Shown: positions 41,338 to 50,928, counted from the first letter of the stretch. The stretch: DNA of 64,000 bases from Kineosporia corallincola (GCF_018499875.1 NZ_JAHBAY010000008.1:124001-188000), one strand, 5' to 3'. Notes: a model not told the origin generated them from the letters alone. A program made the numbers and translations.

Positions 41338-43134
41338 GACTAAAAGCATCCCTTGCTGTGGCGCCGACAGGCCTCATCCTCCGCGGCCCTCTGGTGAGCC
41401 AGGATGATGCTCGCCTCAGCTGCTTCGGATGCCGGACCGTCGGTCCCGCTCGACGTGAGGTGCTGAATGGGGCGACCGTGGCCGACACCGTTCGGATTGT
41501 TCAACTTCGGGACCCGACAGTTCCATGGTTGAGCGATGCTGTTCTGCCCGTGCCGGTTCAGCAGCAGCCGACAACAACCGCGTCTTGACGGATAGAAATG
41601 GCCCCGTAGTGCGATCACCGACTCTACCGCCTGGAGCAGAACGCGATTTTCCCCAAGTGCATAACCCTTGTGGATATCCGATCTTGAATCCTCTGCAAGC
41701 GTCGCAAGAGGAAGAATGAGCAGTTCAGCCCGTGGACGGACACGCGATCCAGGCTCCACGCGGGGCCATAAGTTGACCTCTTGTGGATTGTTGGTTCTTC
41801 ACAGCGGGAGGAGGATGCCGAACTAGGTCGGCTTGTGCAGTCTTGGCTCAGCCATCCACTCCATCCACAAGCTGTGGACATCGTGGTTGACGGCGACCGC
41901 AGGCGTGGGTGAGGGCAGCCGCACGTATTTGCCAGACTCTGATGGTCACCGGAATGGGGTGAGGTCGCCCTCGCGAGCTCGCTCGGGCACAGCGGTTGCT
42001 GAATGGGACAGCTCCTCATGATCGATCTACGGCGAATCATCCGCTGGCACTTGCTCAGGGATATAGGCCGGCATGCAATTCTTGCCGCTGCCGCCCAAGG
42101 GCACAGGACATTGTCAGCTGGCAGCAGAGCTCGATATCTACACAGAGGCTCTGCCAGCACGGCTCTTGTCCCATGCGCTGTCGTCCGCCGGTAATCGGTG
42201 AGACGTGAGGACGTTCGGTACCGCTTGGCCCGCAGAGAGAATCGAGCTCTCTGGCCGAGGTATCGGTGTTGATGAAGTGCGATAGGCCGTTGGGCACTTT
42301 AACGCGATGACCGTACGCGATGACTGCTTGGCCGCAGCGGTGGCCTGGCCTCGTTGTCGCCCCAAGCGCAGACTTCCCTGACGCGAATGCGGCGAGTCGT
42401 TCGTGGGTTGCACTGTCGTGTCTTCGAGTCGGCGCGAGTTGATGTTGGTCGCTCCACACTGGTACAGGTAGCCAGTTCTGACGACATGGTTGGAGTAGCT
42501 CGAAGCGGTCTAGCGCACATCCGCAGCGGTTCGTGAACTGGGTCCGGAAAGGCTCCGCTCAGGATCCTTGGGTCGGATCCGTCAAACCTTCATGTTGTGC
42601 ACGGCCAATAGGTACGTGTGCCTGGTGTGGTGCTTGCAAGGATTGACGAGGATCGGCCCGCATCGGGCCCAGCGGCGGCAAAGAGACTCGATGGCGAGGA
42701 ATGGTTCGATCAGATTGGCACTGCGGATGTCGAACGGTCGACCGCGAAGCGTCAACCCAGGGGATGATCGACACCTTGCTGGATGATTTTTCGGTGCCCA
42801 TATTGGCCAGCGGTATGAGACGACCGCATTCTTCGTTCTTGCTGAACTCTTAGGCGTCAGCGACTCTTGCCATTGCGCACCGCACCTCTGACAGATGAGA
42901 GGCGTAAGAAGCCGGCCTAAATGGTCTTGTCTTGTTGGGACGAGATTGGGTCTAGTCCTGATAGGCCATGTGCGGGGAAACCTAATTGGGTGCCGCACCA
43001 GCAATCTTGGAGAGCGTGGCCCGCAAGCTGTGCGCGGTCTGCGTCTCGCTGCGGCAGCTGCATATGGCCGCCGAAGCGATGTCCCACGGCAAGAGTGATG
43101 CTGAGGTTGGGAGCTTGAACGAAACCAACGGATG

Positions 43135-43148
43135 GTTTCACGTGGAAC
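43135..43148. promoter_or_regulatory. parS: parS site
   Basis: GTTTCACGTGGAAC, one mismatch to the consensus. Confidence 0.8.
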
Positions 43149-43576
43149 GGCAGTCCATCGAACCGATCATCTGCGGGCTGGGGGAGAGAGAAGGCACTTG
43201 CCTGCGACGAGGGGGATTGAGAGTTCGAGGAGGAGATGAAGAGCGGGTTGCCGCGATAGGCGATTTCCGTTGTGCGGGTGCCCCATGGAGATACCGAGAG
43301 GACGCAATGGTCGTCGCAGCGGTGAGGGGGCCGATTCTCCCGCTGGCTAGTGAGGCGAGTTGGCGCCTTGGGAGGGCTGGGAAGTGCAGTCGACGGTCTG
43401 AGCGCAATGAGATCGATAGCGCTTTTAGTCCTGAGCGATTCGCTGTCTGAGGGACAGGGACTGGAGGCGTCATTGGTTTGCGAGCTTGCGAGCGTAAGGC
43501 ACCATGCCGAATGGGCGCCTTCTGAAGAGGATTCACGGAGTGAGCCAACATTGCTTGGGGAAGGCGTTAGCTCTTC

Positions 43577-43704
43577 GGTGCGGAGGTGCGGAGGTGCGGA
43601 GGTGCGGAGGTGCGGAGGTGCGGAGGTGCGGAGGTGCGGAGGTGCGGAGGTGCGGAGGTGCGGAGGTGCGGAGGTGCGGAGGTGCGGAGGTGCGGAGGTG
43701 CGGA
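43577..43704. repeat. 16 perfect tandem copies of GGTGCGGA
   Basis: 128 bp made of exactly sixteen identical 8-bp units, without a single substitution. It lies between the parS sites at 43135 and 43858. The spacing of GG pairs would allow two-layer G-quadruplexes. Perfect identity indicates recent expansion or strong homogenisation. Confidence 0.97.
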
Positions 43705-43857
43705 GCTGACAGCTGTCCAGTAATCCGAAGGAGTGCCTGATGTCGAGCTGAGGTGCCGGGCCGCGCATCGACTATGTGTGGACTGTCAGCTCAGGTGGGT
43801 CGGGACTGCCGCGGTTTGAGATTCTCCATGCGCGGTGCTTTTAGAAGTGCAGGCTAC

Positions 43858-43871
43858 GTTTCACGTGGAAC
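43858..43871. promoter_or_regulatory. parS: parS site
   Basis: GTTTCACGTGGAAC, the same variant as at 43135; the two sites flank the GGTGCGGA repeat. Confidence 0.8.
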
Positions 43872-44101
43872 CGAGCTTTGGAGCGCTTGGCTCAAGACGG
43901 GCTCGTGTGACCCAGCGGGCTTCCGGCCATGGGGAGTGGCGCTGGTCCGAGGATTTGCGGTGCGCCCTGCGTGATCTCGTAGGTAACGTCTCGTCTTCGT
44001 GATTGACTAGGCCAGTCACGAGTAGTGCACCTTCGGCGACAGCAGGTGCCTGTCCGGGGACCGCACAGCCATCAGATCTATTCACAGCGGCCGAGTTCGG
44101 T

Positions 44102-44254
44102 TGTGGACAAGTGGATGAGTATCTGACCGCACGACGTATGCAGCGCACGTGTTGAACTGGGCTCTGACCAGCTCTGATGTTTGCAATCTCGAGATCCATC
44201 GGCGGGGGCCAAGCTCTTCTCGATTATCCACAAGCCGGCGCAGGCTGTGGATAA
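44102..44254. promoter_or_regulatory. Three perfect DnaA boxes upstream of parA
   Basis: TGTGGACAA 44102-44110, TTATCCACA 44224-44232 and TGTGGATAA 44246-44254, the last two facing each other 13 bp apart. They end about 60 bp before the proposed parA start and could link DnaA level to parAB expression. Confidence 0.6.
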
Positions 44255-44312
44255 CGCTCCTTGATTGGGTCATGCGGGGGTGGGCTCGGAGCAGTCGACG
44301 GAAGGGATGTTG

Positions 44313-46895
44313 GTGAGTGAATTGGGCTGGCCCTCGGTTGCACTGAAGCGAATGGCCAACGGACTCGGGTGGCCGAAGGCCGATCGTCGCTTGGTTTCCC
44401 GTGAAACATCTCCTCCGGATCAGTCGCTTCAGGGCGGAGGTCAGACTGCAGGCATGTCTGGCTCGCCAGCTGACGAAGCGCACTTAACCGTCGCTGCGCC
44501 CAACGAAGGCGTGGAGAGGGCTAGTCGAAAGGGAAGCCTTGACCCAGTGAGGTCAGCGCAGGGCGAGCCGCTCCAGCCGGTAGAGGGAGAATCGGCACGG
44601 ATTGGGGTGCCGGGGCGATCTCAGGGCGGCGCTGTCGAAGAGGCGGCCTCTGGAGCCCGGGCGCTTGAAGGCAGCGGAGCTAGTGGGCTTGCCGGAGCTA
44701 CTTCGCCTGGTCGAAGGCCGTCACTTCGCGATCGAATGGATCGAGCAGCACTGCGCCAATCGTCTCGCGCGGGACAGCTGGCGTCTGCGGCTTCGGGCAA
44801 GGATCTCAGCAGTGAAGGTGTGGTTCTCGCTGAGAGTGCTCCGCAGGATGCGGCTGGCGGTGGTCCTGCTGCGTCGGCGAGTGCATCAGGTTCCGGAGAG
44901 CCTTCGGCTGCGGGGCCCGGCGCAGAGGTTGACCCGGACGTGACGTCGGGACAGGTCGTTGAGGTGGGCGCTTCTCGGCCAGGCAGTTTCAGTGAGTCAA
45001 TCGGCGATTTGAGCAGCGAGCTTGATCGTGTAAGTGAGAGTAACGAGGGACCTGCTGCGCCAGGCCACCCGATGGCCATGATGGGCCCCTCTAGGTCTGG
45101 CTCTGTCGGGCCTGGTGTTGGGACCGACACCCTTGACGCCGACGCTCGTGAAGACAGCATCGGAACTGAGTCTCTTAAGGCTGTCAGTCCCGACTCACAG
45201 CAGGCGGAAGAGGAGCGGGGTGATCAGAGGCATTCCGATCTGCGGAGAAATCCGGAGCTCCGGCCGGCCGAGGTCATCGACCTTTCCGATGCTTCCAGGC
45301 CAGCACAGAACTCGTCCGACGACGATCGCCGTCGGCTCATGGATTCACGTGAAACCGGGCACGAAACACGACAGAACCCCGCGAACGTGAAGGAGCTGGC
45401 GACTGAATCGGGCGCGCTGAAGCCGCAGATGCCAGTCCCGGCGCTTGTAGATCTCCGAGACGATGATCTCCCGCCGGCCCCCGTAGATCGGTTCAACACA
45501 GGGGGAGGAGTTTTCTCCCCGGAGGGATACGATCGGGGTGGTAAGCCCGTTGGAGTTTCTGGTCAGCAGGTAGCCACCTCCTACGCCCTTGACGCCGTAG
45601 CGGGGTATGCGGGCCGGGCCCATAGTGAAAATGGTTCCCTGTTCGATATGGACCGGGCCGAGCAACACGGAAGTGCTCCGGCCAAGGATCACCAGCACGT
45701 CAACGCCACACCAGGCGGTAGTCGGACCGGGGCAGAAGCTCCGAGTCATCCATCATCATCACCAGAGGTTCGGATGTCAGCGAGCAACGAGCCCAGCACT
45801 TCGGACACCGAGGCCGGATACTCGATGTCTGTCACCCGTCCCTGGCTGGGCGTAGATCCGACTCCGGGAACCCGGCAGCCGGTTCAGCGCCCCGTCGAGG
45901 CCCGGGAGACTGCTGGGGCCACCACTTCACCCGCCACGGGAAGCCAGCCGTTGGTCGAGTCGATCTCACTGCTGGACGACTCGACGCCACTGGCTCTCGA
46001 AGTCGCGGAGGACACCCGCCGCCGTATCGCACTTGCGGGTCGGCGGTTCCCGCGGCCCAAGGAGACGCGGGTGCTGACGGTGTCGAACCAGAAGGGTGGC
46101 GTCGGTAAGACGACCAGCACCGTCAATCTGGCCGCAGCTCTGGCTCAGGCCGGGCTGCGCGTGCTGGTGCTCGACATCGACCCTCAGGGCAATGCGTCCA
46201 CTGCTCTGGGCATCGATCACCATGCTGAGGTTCCCAGCGTCTACGACGTGCTGGTTGAAGGCATGCCCCTGAAAGAGGTGGTGCAGAAGTGCCCTGACGT
46301 CGAGAACCTCTGGTGTGCCCCCGCCACCATCGATCTGGCCGGCGCCGAGATCGAGCTCGTCTCTCTCGTCGCTCGCGAGTCGCGGCTCCAGAAGGCTGTG
46401 CAGACGTATCTGGAGGAGCAGGAAGCAGGGCCGGGGCGTCTCGACTACATCCTGGTCGACTGCCCGCCCAGTCTGGGGCTCCTGACCGTCAACGCGTTTG
46501 TCGCGGCCCAGGAAGTGCTGATCCCGATCCAGTGCGAGTACTACGCGTTGGAGGGGCTCTCCCAGCTGTTGCGCAACGTCGACTTGATCAAGGGCCACCT
46601 GAACCCCAAGCTTCACGTCTCGACGATTCTTCTGACCATGTACGACGGTCGTACCCGCCTGTCGTCGCAAGTTGCGGACGAGGTTCGGGCACACTTCACC
46701 ACCGAGGTCCTGAAGACGACGGTTCCGCGTTCGGTCCGCATCTCCGAGGCTCCGAGCCACGGTCAGACGGTCATGACGTACGACCCCGCGTCGAGTGGGG
46801 CGTTGTCCTACCTGGAAGCGGCAAGGGAGCTCGCGGAGCAGGTGCTGGATGAGAGCGAGCGGTCGCAGAAGTCTGACCCGGCCAACCGTTCTTGA
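44313..46895 (+). CDS. parA: Chromosome partitioning ATPase ParA with giant N-terminal extension
   Basis: An 860-residue frame from GTG 44313 (GGAAGG seven bases upstream; TTG 44265 is an alternative). The ParA/Soj domain occupies the last 285 residues: deviant Walker A KGGVGKT at 594-600, DIDPQGNASTALGIDHH, DYILVDCPPSLGLLTVNAF and the C-terminal RSVRISEAPSHGQTV. ParA binds DNA non-specifically as an ATP dimer and moves ParB-parS complexes. The extension is low-complexity (Ser, Gly, Pro, Glu, Asp) and its codons are less G+C-biased at third positions than those of the ATPase part. Two parS sites lie in frame and encode VSRET (28-32) and DSRET (344-348). A much later true start near 46000 is the alternative. 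Confidence 0.85.
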   Translation: MSELGWPSVALKRMANGLGWPKADRRLVSRETSPPDQSLQGGGQTAGMSGSPADEAHLTVAAPNEGVERASRKGSLDPVRSAQGEPLQPVEGESARIGVPGRSQGGAVEEAASGARALEGSGASGLAGATSPGRRPSLRDRMDRAALRQSSRAGQLASAASGKDLSSEGVVLAESAPQDAAGGGPAASASASGSGEPSAAGPGAEVDPDVTSGQVVEVGASRPGSFSESIGDLSSELDRVSESNEGPAAPGHPMAMMGPSRSGSVGPGVGTDTLDADAREDSIGTESLKAVSPDSQQAEEERGDQRHSDLRRNPELRPAEVIDLSDASRPAQNSSDDDRRRLMDSRETGHETRQNPANVKELATESGALKPQMPVPALVDLRDDDLPPAPVDRFNTGGGVFSPEGYDRGGKPVGVSGQQVATSYALDAVAGYAGRAHSENGSLFDMDRAEQHGSAPAKDHQHVNATPGGSRTGAEAPSHPSSSPEVRMSASNEPSTSDTEAGYSMSVTRPWLGVDPTPGTRQPVQRPVEARETAGATTSPATGSQPLVESISLLDDSTPLALEVAEDTRRRIALAGRRFPRPKETRVLTVSNQKGGVGKTTSTVNLAAALAQAGLRVLVLDIDPQGNASTALGIDHHAEVPSVYDVLVEGMPLKEVVQKCPDVENLWCAPATIDLAGAEIELVSLVARESRLQKAVQTYLEEQEAGPGRLDYILVDCPPSLGLLTVNAFVAAQEVLIPIQCEYYALEGLSQLLRNVDLIKGHLNPKLHVSTILLTMYDGRTRLSSQVADEVRAHFTTEVLKTTVPRSVRISEAPSHGQTVMTYDPASSGALSYLEAARELAEQVLDESERSQKSDPANRS
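44394..44407. promoter_or_regulatory. parS: parS site inside the parA frame
   Basis: GTTTCCCGTGAAAC, one mismatch. It encodes VSRET near the ParA N-terminus, a coding use of parS that I recall from streptomycete parA. Confidence 0.75.
45342..45355. promoter_or_regulatory. parS: parS site inside the parA frame
   Basis: GATTCACGTGAAAC, one mismatch, read as DSRET in the same frame and register as the site at 44394. Confidence 0.78.
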
Positions 46896-47143
46896 GAGGA
46901 CGCAGGACGGCTCGGTCAGAACAACCACAGGATGTTCAAGCGAGAACGAAGCCTGAGCGTTCGGCATCAAGGGTTCAGGGCATCGACCTGAGGCCGCACT
47001 GCCGAGTCGGGAATCGGGGCCGTGCCTGGCGCACGAGCCCGATCGGCAGACGCATCAAGCTATTGACGGGGTTCACAACCACAGCCGACCGGCGCAAGCA
47101 CGGGGCAGAGCGGAATTACCATGCGTACTGACGAGGAGCAGGT

Positions 47144-48322
47144 GTGAGCGACAAGCGAAGGGGCTTGGGGCGAGGCCTCGGAGCGCTGATTCCTCCGCCT
47201 CCGGCAGCCCGGCCCGCCGGTGACCGTCCGGTGGATACCGCCTTCTTCAACGAGCGGCAGGACGGCGACGCTCCTGCCGAAGCGCAGAAGGCGGCTTCAG
47301 AGGGTGCTCCGGCCACCTCGGCTGACACCAAGTTGACGGACTCCAAGTCGGCGGACAGCTCCGGTGAACAGCAGCCGACGACCACGTCGGGCGACGCCTC
47401 GGCGGACACCGAAGCTGCCAAGGCCGAGGAGCTCCCCCCGGTCCAGGCCAAGACACCGGACCTGGTGCCGGTGCCGGGTGCCTACTTCACCGAGCTCCCG
47501 GTCGGCGCGATCGTTCCCAACCCGCGCCAGCCGCGTACGGTCTTCGACGAGGAGGCCATGACCGAGCTGGTCCACTCGGTCAAGGAGATCGGTGTTCTCC
47601 AGCCGATCGTCGTGCGGTCGGTCCCTGCCGCCGAAGCCGGTGGCGCCACCTCGTACCAGCTCATCATGGGAGAGCGCCGATGGCGGGCCAGCACGTTGGC
47701 CGGCCTCGAGCACATTCCGGCCATCGTTCGCGACACCAACGACGATGACCTGCTGCGGGACGCGCTGCTGGAGAACCTCCACCGCAGCGAGCTGAACCCG
47801 CTGGAAGAGGCCGCGGCCTACCAGCAGCTGCTTGACGACTTCGGTTGCACGCACGAGGTGCTCGCCACCCGGATCGGTCGCTCCCGGCCGCAGATCAGCA
47901 ACACCATCCGGTTGCTGCGCCTGCCCCCGGCCGTGCAGCGTCGGGTTGCCGCCGGGGTGCTCTCGGCTGGGCACGCCCGGGCGCTTCTCGGCCTGGAGAA
48001 CGCCGAGGCGATGGACAAGCTCGCGACGCGCATCGTGGGCGAAGGGCTTTCCGTGCGTGCCACGGAAGAGGCCGTCGCCATCAGCGAGCCCAGTGATGAG
48101 GCTGCACCGAGCGCCCGTCGTAAGCCGCGGGCCGGCAATCGCAACGTCGAGCTCGACGATCTCGCGGGCCGTCTTGCCGACAAGCTGGATACCCGCGTGA
48201 GCATTGCTCTGGGTCGCACCAAGGGCAAGCTGAGCGTCGAGTTCGCCAGCGTCGACGATTTGAACCGCATCCTCGACATCCTGGCTCCGGAGACCCGGAA
48301 GGCTTTCCAGAACGGCGAATAG
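47144..48322 (+). CDS. parB: Chromosome partitioning protein ParB
   Basis: A 392-residue ParB from GTG 47144 (GAGGAGCA upstream). Residues 4-16 ([13 protein letters not shown]) form the conserved ParA-stimulating start. An acidic, low-complexity linker spans about 20-105. The CTP-binding nuclease-like domain starts near 118 ([22 protein letters not shown]) and carries GERRWR at 176-181. The HTH that reads parS is near 230-260 ([22 protein letters not shown]). The C-terminal dimerisation domain includes [29 protein letters not shown]. It clamps on the parS sites to the left and spreads along DNA. It follows parA by 249 bp. Confidence 0.96.
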   Translation: MSDKRRGLGRGLGALIPPPPAARPAGDRPVDTAFFNERQDGDAPAEAQKAASEGAPATSADTKLTDSKSADSSGEQQPTTTSGDASADTEAAKAEELPPVQAKTPDLVPVPGAYFTELPVGAIVPNPRQPRTVFDEEAMTELVHSVKEIGVLQPIVVRSVPAAEAGGATSYQLIMGERRWRASTLAGLEHIPAIVRDTNDDDLLRDALLENLHRSELNPLEEAAAYQQLLDDFGCTHEVLATRIGRSRPQISNTIRLLRLPPAVQRRVAAGVLSAGHARALLGLENAEAMDKLATRIVGEGLSVRATEEAVAISEPSDEAAPSARRKPRAGNRNVELDDLAGRLADKLDTRVSIALGRTKGKLSVEFASVDDLNRILDILAPETRKAFQNGE

Positions 48323-48340
48323 ACACCGAGCAAGAACCAA

Positions 48341-48376
48341 GAGGGGCACCGATCTGATCGGTGCCCCTCTTTTTTC
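48341..48376 (+). terminator. Intrinsic terminator of parB
   Basis: GAGGGGCACC (48341-48350) pairs with GGTGCCCCTC (48360-48369) around a nine-base loop, followed by a run of six Ts. It lies 18 bases past the parB stop and also faces the convergent ddl gene. Confidence 0.9.
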
Positions 48377-48501
48377 ATGATCATTGAGGCCGTCAAAGCG
48401 GCTACCTCAGGCTCCTGAACGGGATAACGCGATCGCGCCAGGTGTAAGCCAGTCGCGCGCCGGTGATTGCTGAATCACATAAGCTGACAAAACCGGTCAA
48501 G

Positions 48502-49452
48502 TTATGATGGGGGAGCCAGCGCCGTTTCTACAAGGTCGCGATAGACCTGGGGCGCCGACAGGCCTGCCGCCTCGATCGACATCGGTAGCAGTGATGTCTC
48601 GGTCATTCCCGGTGCCACATTGACCTCGAGGAACCAGGGAATCCCCGAGCCGTCGACGATCAGGTCGGTGCGGGAGACATGTCGCAGACCGAAGGCCTTG
48701 TGCGCGGCGAGGGCAGCGGTCTTCACGGCCTCGACCGCGCTGTCGGGCAGCCGCGCCGGACAGAAGAACTCGGTGGCGCCGGCCACGTACCGCGCGTCGT
48801 AGTCGTAGAACCCGGAATCCGGCACGATCTCCACCGGCGGCAGGGCGATCGGCCCGGTGCCGGTGTCGAGCACGGTGACCGCCACCTCAACGCCGGAGAC
48901 CTGCTGCTCGACCAATGCCACGTCGCCGTACGCGAAGCAGTCCACCATGGCCCGGGGCAGGCCGGAGGCCTCACGGACGGCGCTGGCGCCCAGCGCCGAG
49001 CCACCCCGGGCCGGTTTCACCACGAGGGGCAGGCCGAGTCGTTCCACGATCGACGTCAGCACCCGGTTCGCGCCCAGCTCACGGAAGATTCCGTGGGGCA
49101 GGGCGACGAACCGGGGCGTGGACAGTCCGGCCTCGCCGGCAGTGCCCTTCGCCACGGACTTGTCCCAGGACAGGCGGCAGGCGGCGGGGTCGGAGCCGAC
49201 GTAGGGCACACCGACGAGCTCGAGCACGTCGCGCACCGCGCCGTCCTCACCACTGACGCCGTGCAGCAGTGGCCAGACCACATCCACCTGGCCGGAACGC
49301 AGGGTGTCGAGCAAGCGGTCGTCGACATCCGTGACGGTGACCTCGCAACCGGAATCACGCAACTCCTCGGCGACCCGGCGGCCCGATCGCAGCGAGACCT
49401 CACGCTCGTGCGAGAGGCCGCCCGCCAGGATCAGAACCCGCGGCGACAACAT
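48502..49452 (-). CDS. ddl: D-alanine--D-alanine ligase family protein
   Basis: A 316-residue ATP-grasp enzyme. The start is taken at ATG 49452 (GGAGG ten bases upstream); ATG 49461 sits too close to that site. The N-terminal glycine-rich segment is LILAGGLSHEREVSLRSGR. Other motifs are LLHGVSGEDGAV, the ATP-grasp lysine in LGLPLVVKPARGGSALGASAV, EVAVTVLDTG, and the metal-binding end IPWFLEVNVAPGMTETSLLPMS. It joins two D-Ala for peptidoglycan precursors. At 316 residues it is shorter than the main 360-residue actinobacterial Ddl, so it may be a second, divergent ligase. It follows the aminotransferase gene by about 60 bp and is probably co-transcribed with it. Confidence 0.82.
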   Translation of the reverse strand: MLSPRVLILAGGLSHEREVSLRSGRRVAEELRDSGCEVTVTDVDDRLLDTLRSGQVDVVWPLLHGVSGEDGAVRDVLELVGVPYVGSDPAACRLSWDKSVAKGTAGEAGLSTPRFVALPHGIFRELGANRVLTSIVERLGLPLVVKPARGGSALGASAVREASGLPRAMVDCFAYGDVALVEQQVSGVEVAVTVLDTGTGPIALPPVEIVPDSGFYDYDARYVAGATEFFCPARLPDSAVEAVKTAALAAHKAFGLRHVSRTDLIVDGSGIPWFLEVNVAPGMTETSLLPMSIEAAGLSAPQVYRDLVETALAPPS

Positions 49453-49509
49453 GGTTTTCATACCTCCGACGAACACAGCAGACGACGAGCGAACACAGAA
49501 GAAGCGGGA

Positions 49510-50823
49510 TCAGGTCAGGTCGGGGCCGGGTGAGTCGACCACCGAGCCGGGCCGCGGCCGCCTCGGCGCGGCGCCGAAGGTGGCCTGCACGTCGAGTTCC
49601 TGGTCGATGACGCCGGCCAGTCGGCGCACACCCTCGCGGATGCGCTCCGGCGACGGATAGCAGTAGGACAGCCGCATGTGGTCGTGGCCCTGAGCGTCTG
49701 CGTAGAAGGCGGTGCCGGGCACGTAGGCGACGCGAGCCGTGACCGCGCGTGGCAGCATGGCTTTCGTGTCCAGACCGTCGGGGACCCGCACCCAGACGTA
49801 GAAACCGCCCTGCGGACTGGTCCACGACGAGGTCGGCATCATGTCGCCCAGGGCATGGAGCATGGCGTCGCGGCGTTCCCGGTAGAGCTCACGGAACACC
49901 CCCACCTGATGCTTCCAGTCGTGTTCGGCCAGGTACGAGGTGACCGCCATCTGACTGAACGAGCTCGGGCAGAGGATGGCGGATTCGCTGGCCAGTACCA
50001 GCTTCTCGCGTACCGCGTGCGGGGCCACGGCCCAGCCGACCCGGAACCCTGGGGCGAAGGTCTTGGAGAACGAGCCCAGGTAGATGACACCGTCCGGATC
50101 GAGTGAGTGCAGCGCCGGCACCGGGTCGCCATCGAAACCGAGCAGTCCGTAGGGGTCGTCCTCGAGCACGAGAACACCGAAGCGGCGGGCGATCTCGACA
50201 ATCTGGGGACGCCGCTCGGGGGACAGCGTGACGCCCCCGGGATTGTGGTGGTTGGGCACCGTGTAGAGCAGTTTGACGCGCTTACCGGCACGTTTCAGGG
50301 AGACCAGGGTGTCGGACAGCGCCGAGGGAATCAGGCCCTCGCCGTCCATCGGTACATGGACCACGTCGGCCTGGTAGGAACGGAACACACCGAGTGCTCC
50401 CACGTAGCTGGGGGCCTCGGCCAGCACCACGTCGCCCGGATCGACGAAGATGCGGGTGACCAGGTCGAGGGCCTGCTGGGAGCCGGTGGTCACGACGATG
50501 TCGTCGGGGTGCGCGGTGACGCGGTTGGGCACCATCACGTCGAGGATCCGGAGGCGCAGTTCGGGATCACCCTGACCTGAGCCGTACTGCAACGCGACCG
50601 GCCCGTTCTCGGCGACCAGGCTGGAGACCGCGCGGCCCACGACGTCCATCGGTAGAGCAGTGAGGTTGGGCATGCCACCGGCGAGCGAAACCACTTCGGG
50701 ACGACTGGCCACAGCGAACAGGGCGCGAATCTCGGAGGCCGTCATGCCGCGGGTGCGGGCTGCGTATGACCCGAGCCACTGGTCGAGTCTGGAACCCTGG
50801 TTACTGCCCTCACCGGTCTGCAT
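49510..50823 (-). CDS. PLP-dependent aminotransferase (class I/II, MocR-like without HTH)
   Basis: A 437-residue aminotransferase from ATG 50823. The PLP lysine is in YLGSFSKTFAPGFRVGW. Other fold-type I motifs are TTGSQQALDLVTRIF, LYTVPNHHNPGGVTLS, VLVLEDDPYGLL and the C-terminal DHMRLSYCYPSPERIREGVRRL. It most resembles the LysN/2-aminoadipate and branched-chain aminotransferase group, whose catalytic domain is shared by MocR regulators, but it has no GntR domain. The substrate is unknown. It is located between parB-ddl and a divergent GNAT gene, as in several actinomycetes. A large inverted repeat 80 bp upstream may control it. Confidence 0.85.
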   Translation of the reverse strand: MQTGEGSNQGSRLDQWLGSYAARTRGMTASEIRALFAVASRPEVVSLAGGMPNLTALPMDVVGRAVSSLVAENGPVALQYGSGQGDPELRLRILDVMVPNRVTAHPDDIVVTTGSQQALDLVTRIFVDPGDVVLAEAPSYVGALGVFRSYQADVVHVPMDGEGLIPSALSDTLVSLKRAGKRVKLLYTVPNHHNPGGVTLSPERRPQIVEIARRFGVLVLEDDPYGLLGFDGDPVPALHSLDPDGVIYLGSFSKTFAPGFRVGWAVAPHAVREKLVLASESAILCPSSFSQMAVTSYLAEHDWKHQVGVFRELYRERRDAMLHALGDMMPTSSWTSPQGGFYVWVRVPDGLDTKAMLPRAVTARVAYVPGTAFYADAQGHDHMRLSYCYPSPERIREGVRRLAGVIDQELDVQATFGAAPRRPRPGSVVDSPGPDLT

Positions 50824-50902
50824 GGTGCGTACCCACCTTCGTCCGTTCGCGGTGTCTGACGTGGGAAGCAGACCATCAGGTATCAGGGCCCCTGTCCACG
50901 GT

Positions 50903-50928
50903 GTTACTTTCAGTAATCAGAAAGTAAC
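50903..50928. promoter_or_regulatory. Perfect 26-bp interrupted palindrome, possible operator
   Basis: Arms GTTACTTTC (50903-50911) and GAAAGTAAC (50920-50928) are perfect inverted repeats around AGTAATCA. It is A/T-rich in an otherwise G+C-rich gap between divergent aminotransferase and GNAT genes, which is the usual setting for a regulator site. No regulator gene is adjacent. Confidence 0.55.

Larger units (their letters stand above)
34690..44312. other. Gene-poor, low-G+C parS region between rsmG and parA
   Basis: About 9.6 kb with clearly lower G+C than all neighbours and no recognisable gene except the IS5-type transposase. Frames over 60 codons exist on all strands but lack ribosome sites, family motifs and codon bias, and several merely read through parS sites or the tandem repeat. 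Contents by position: DnaA-box group (34796-35080), parS sites at 35732, 35930, 36956, 37253, 38901, 41324, 43135 and 43858, the IS (37643-38710), scattered DnaA-like sites (41669, 41873), the GGTGCGGA repeat (43577-43704) and a second DnaA-box group (44102-44254). A centromere role is inference from the parS content. Degraded genes cannot be excluded. Confidence 0.75.

Noticed and set aside
43350-43740. Frames coding for repeated CGGAEVRR units
   Set aside because: They are the translation of the GGTGCGGA array; both overlapping frames show the same pattern and neither has a ribosome site.
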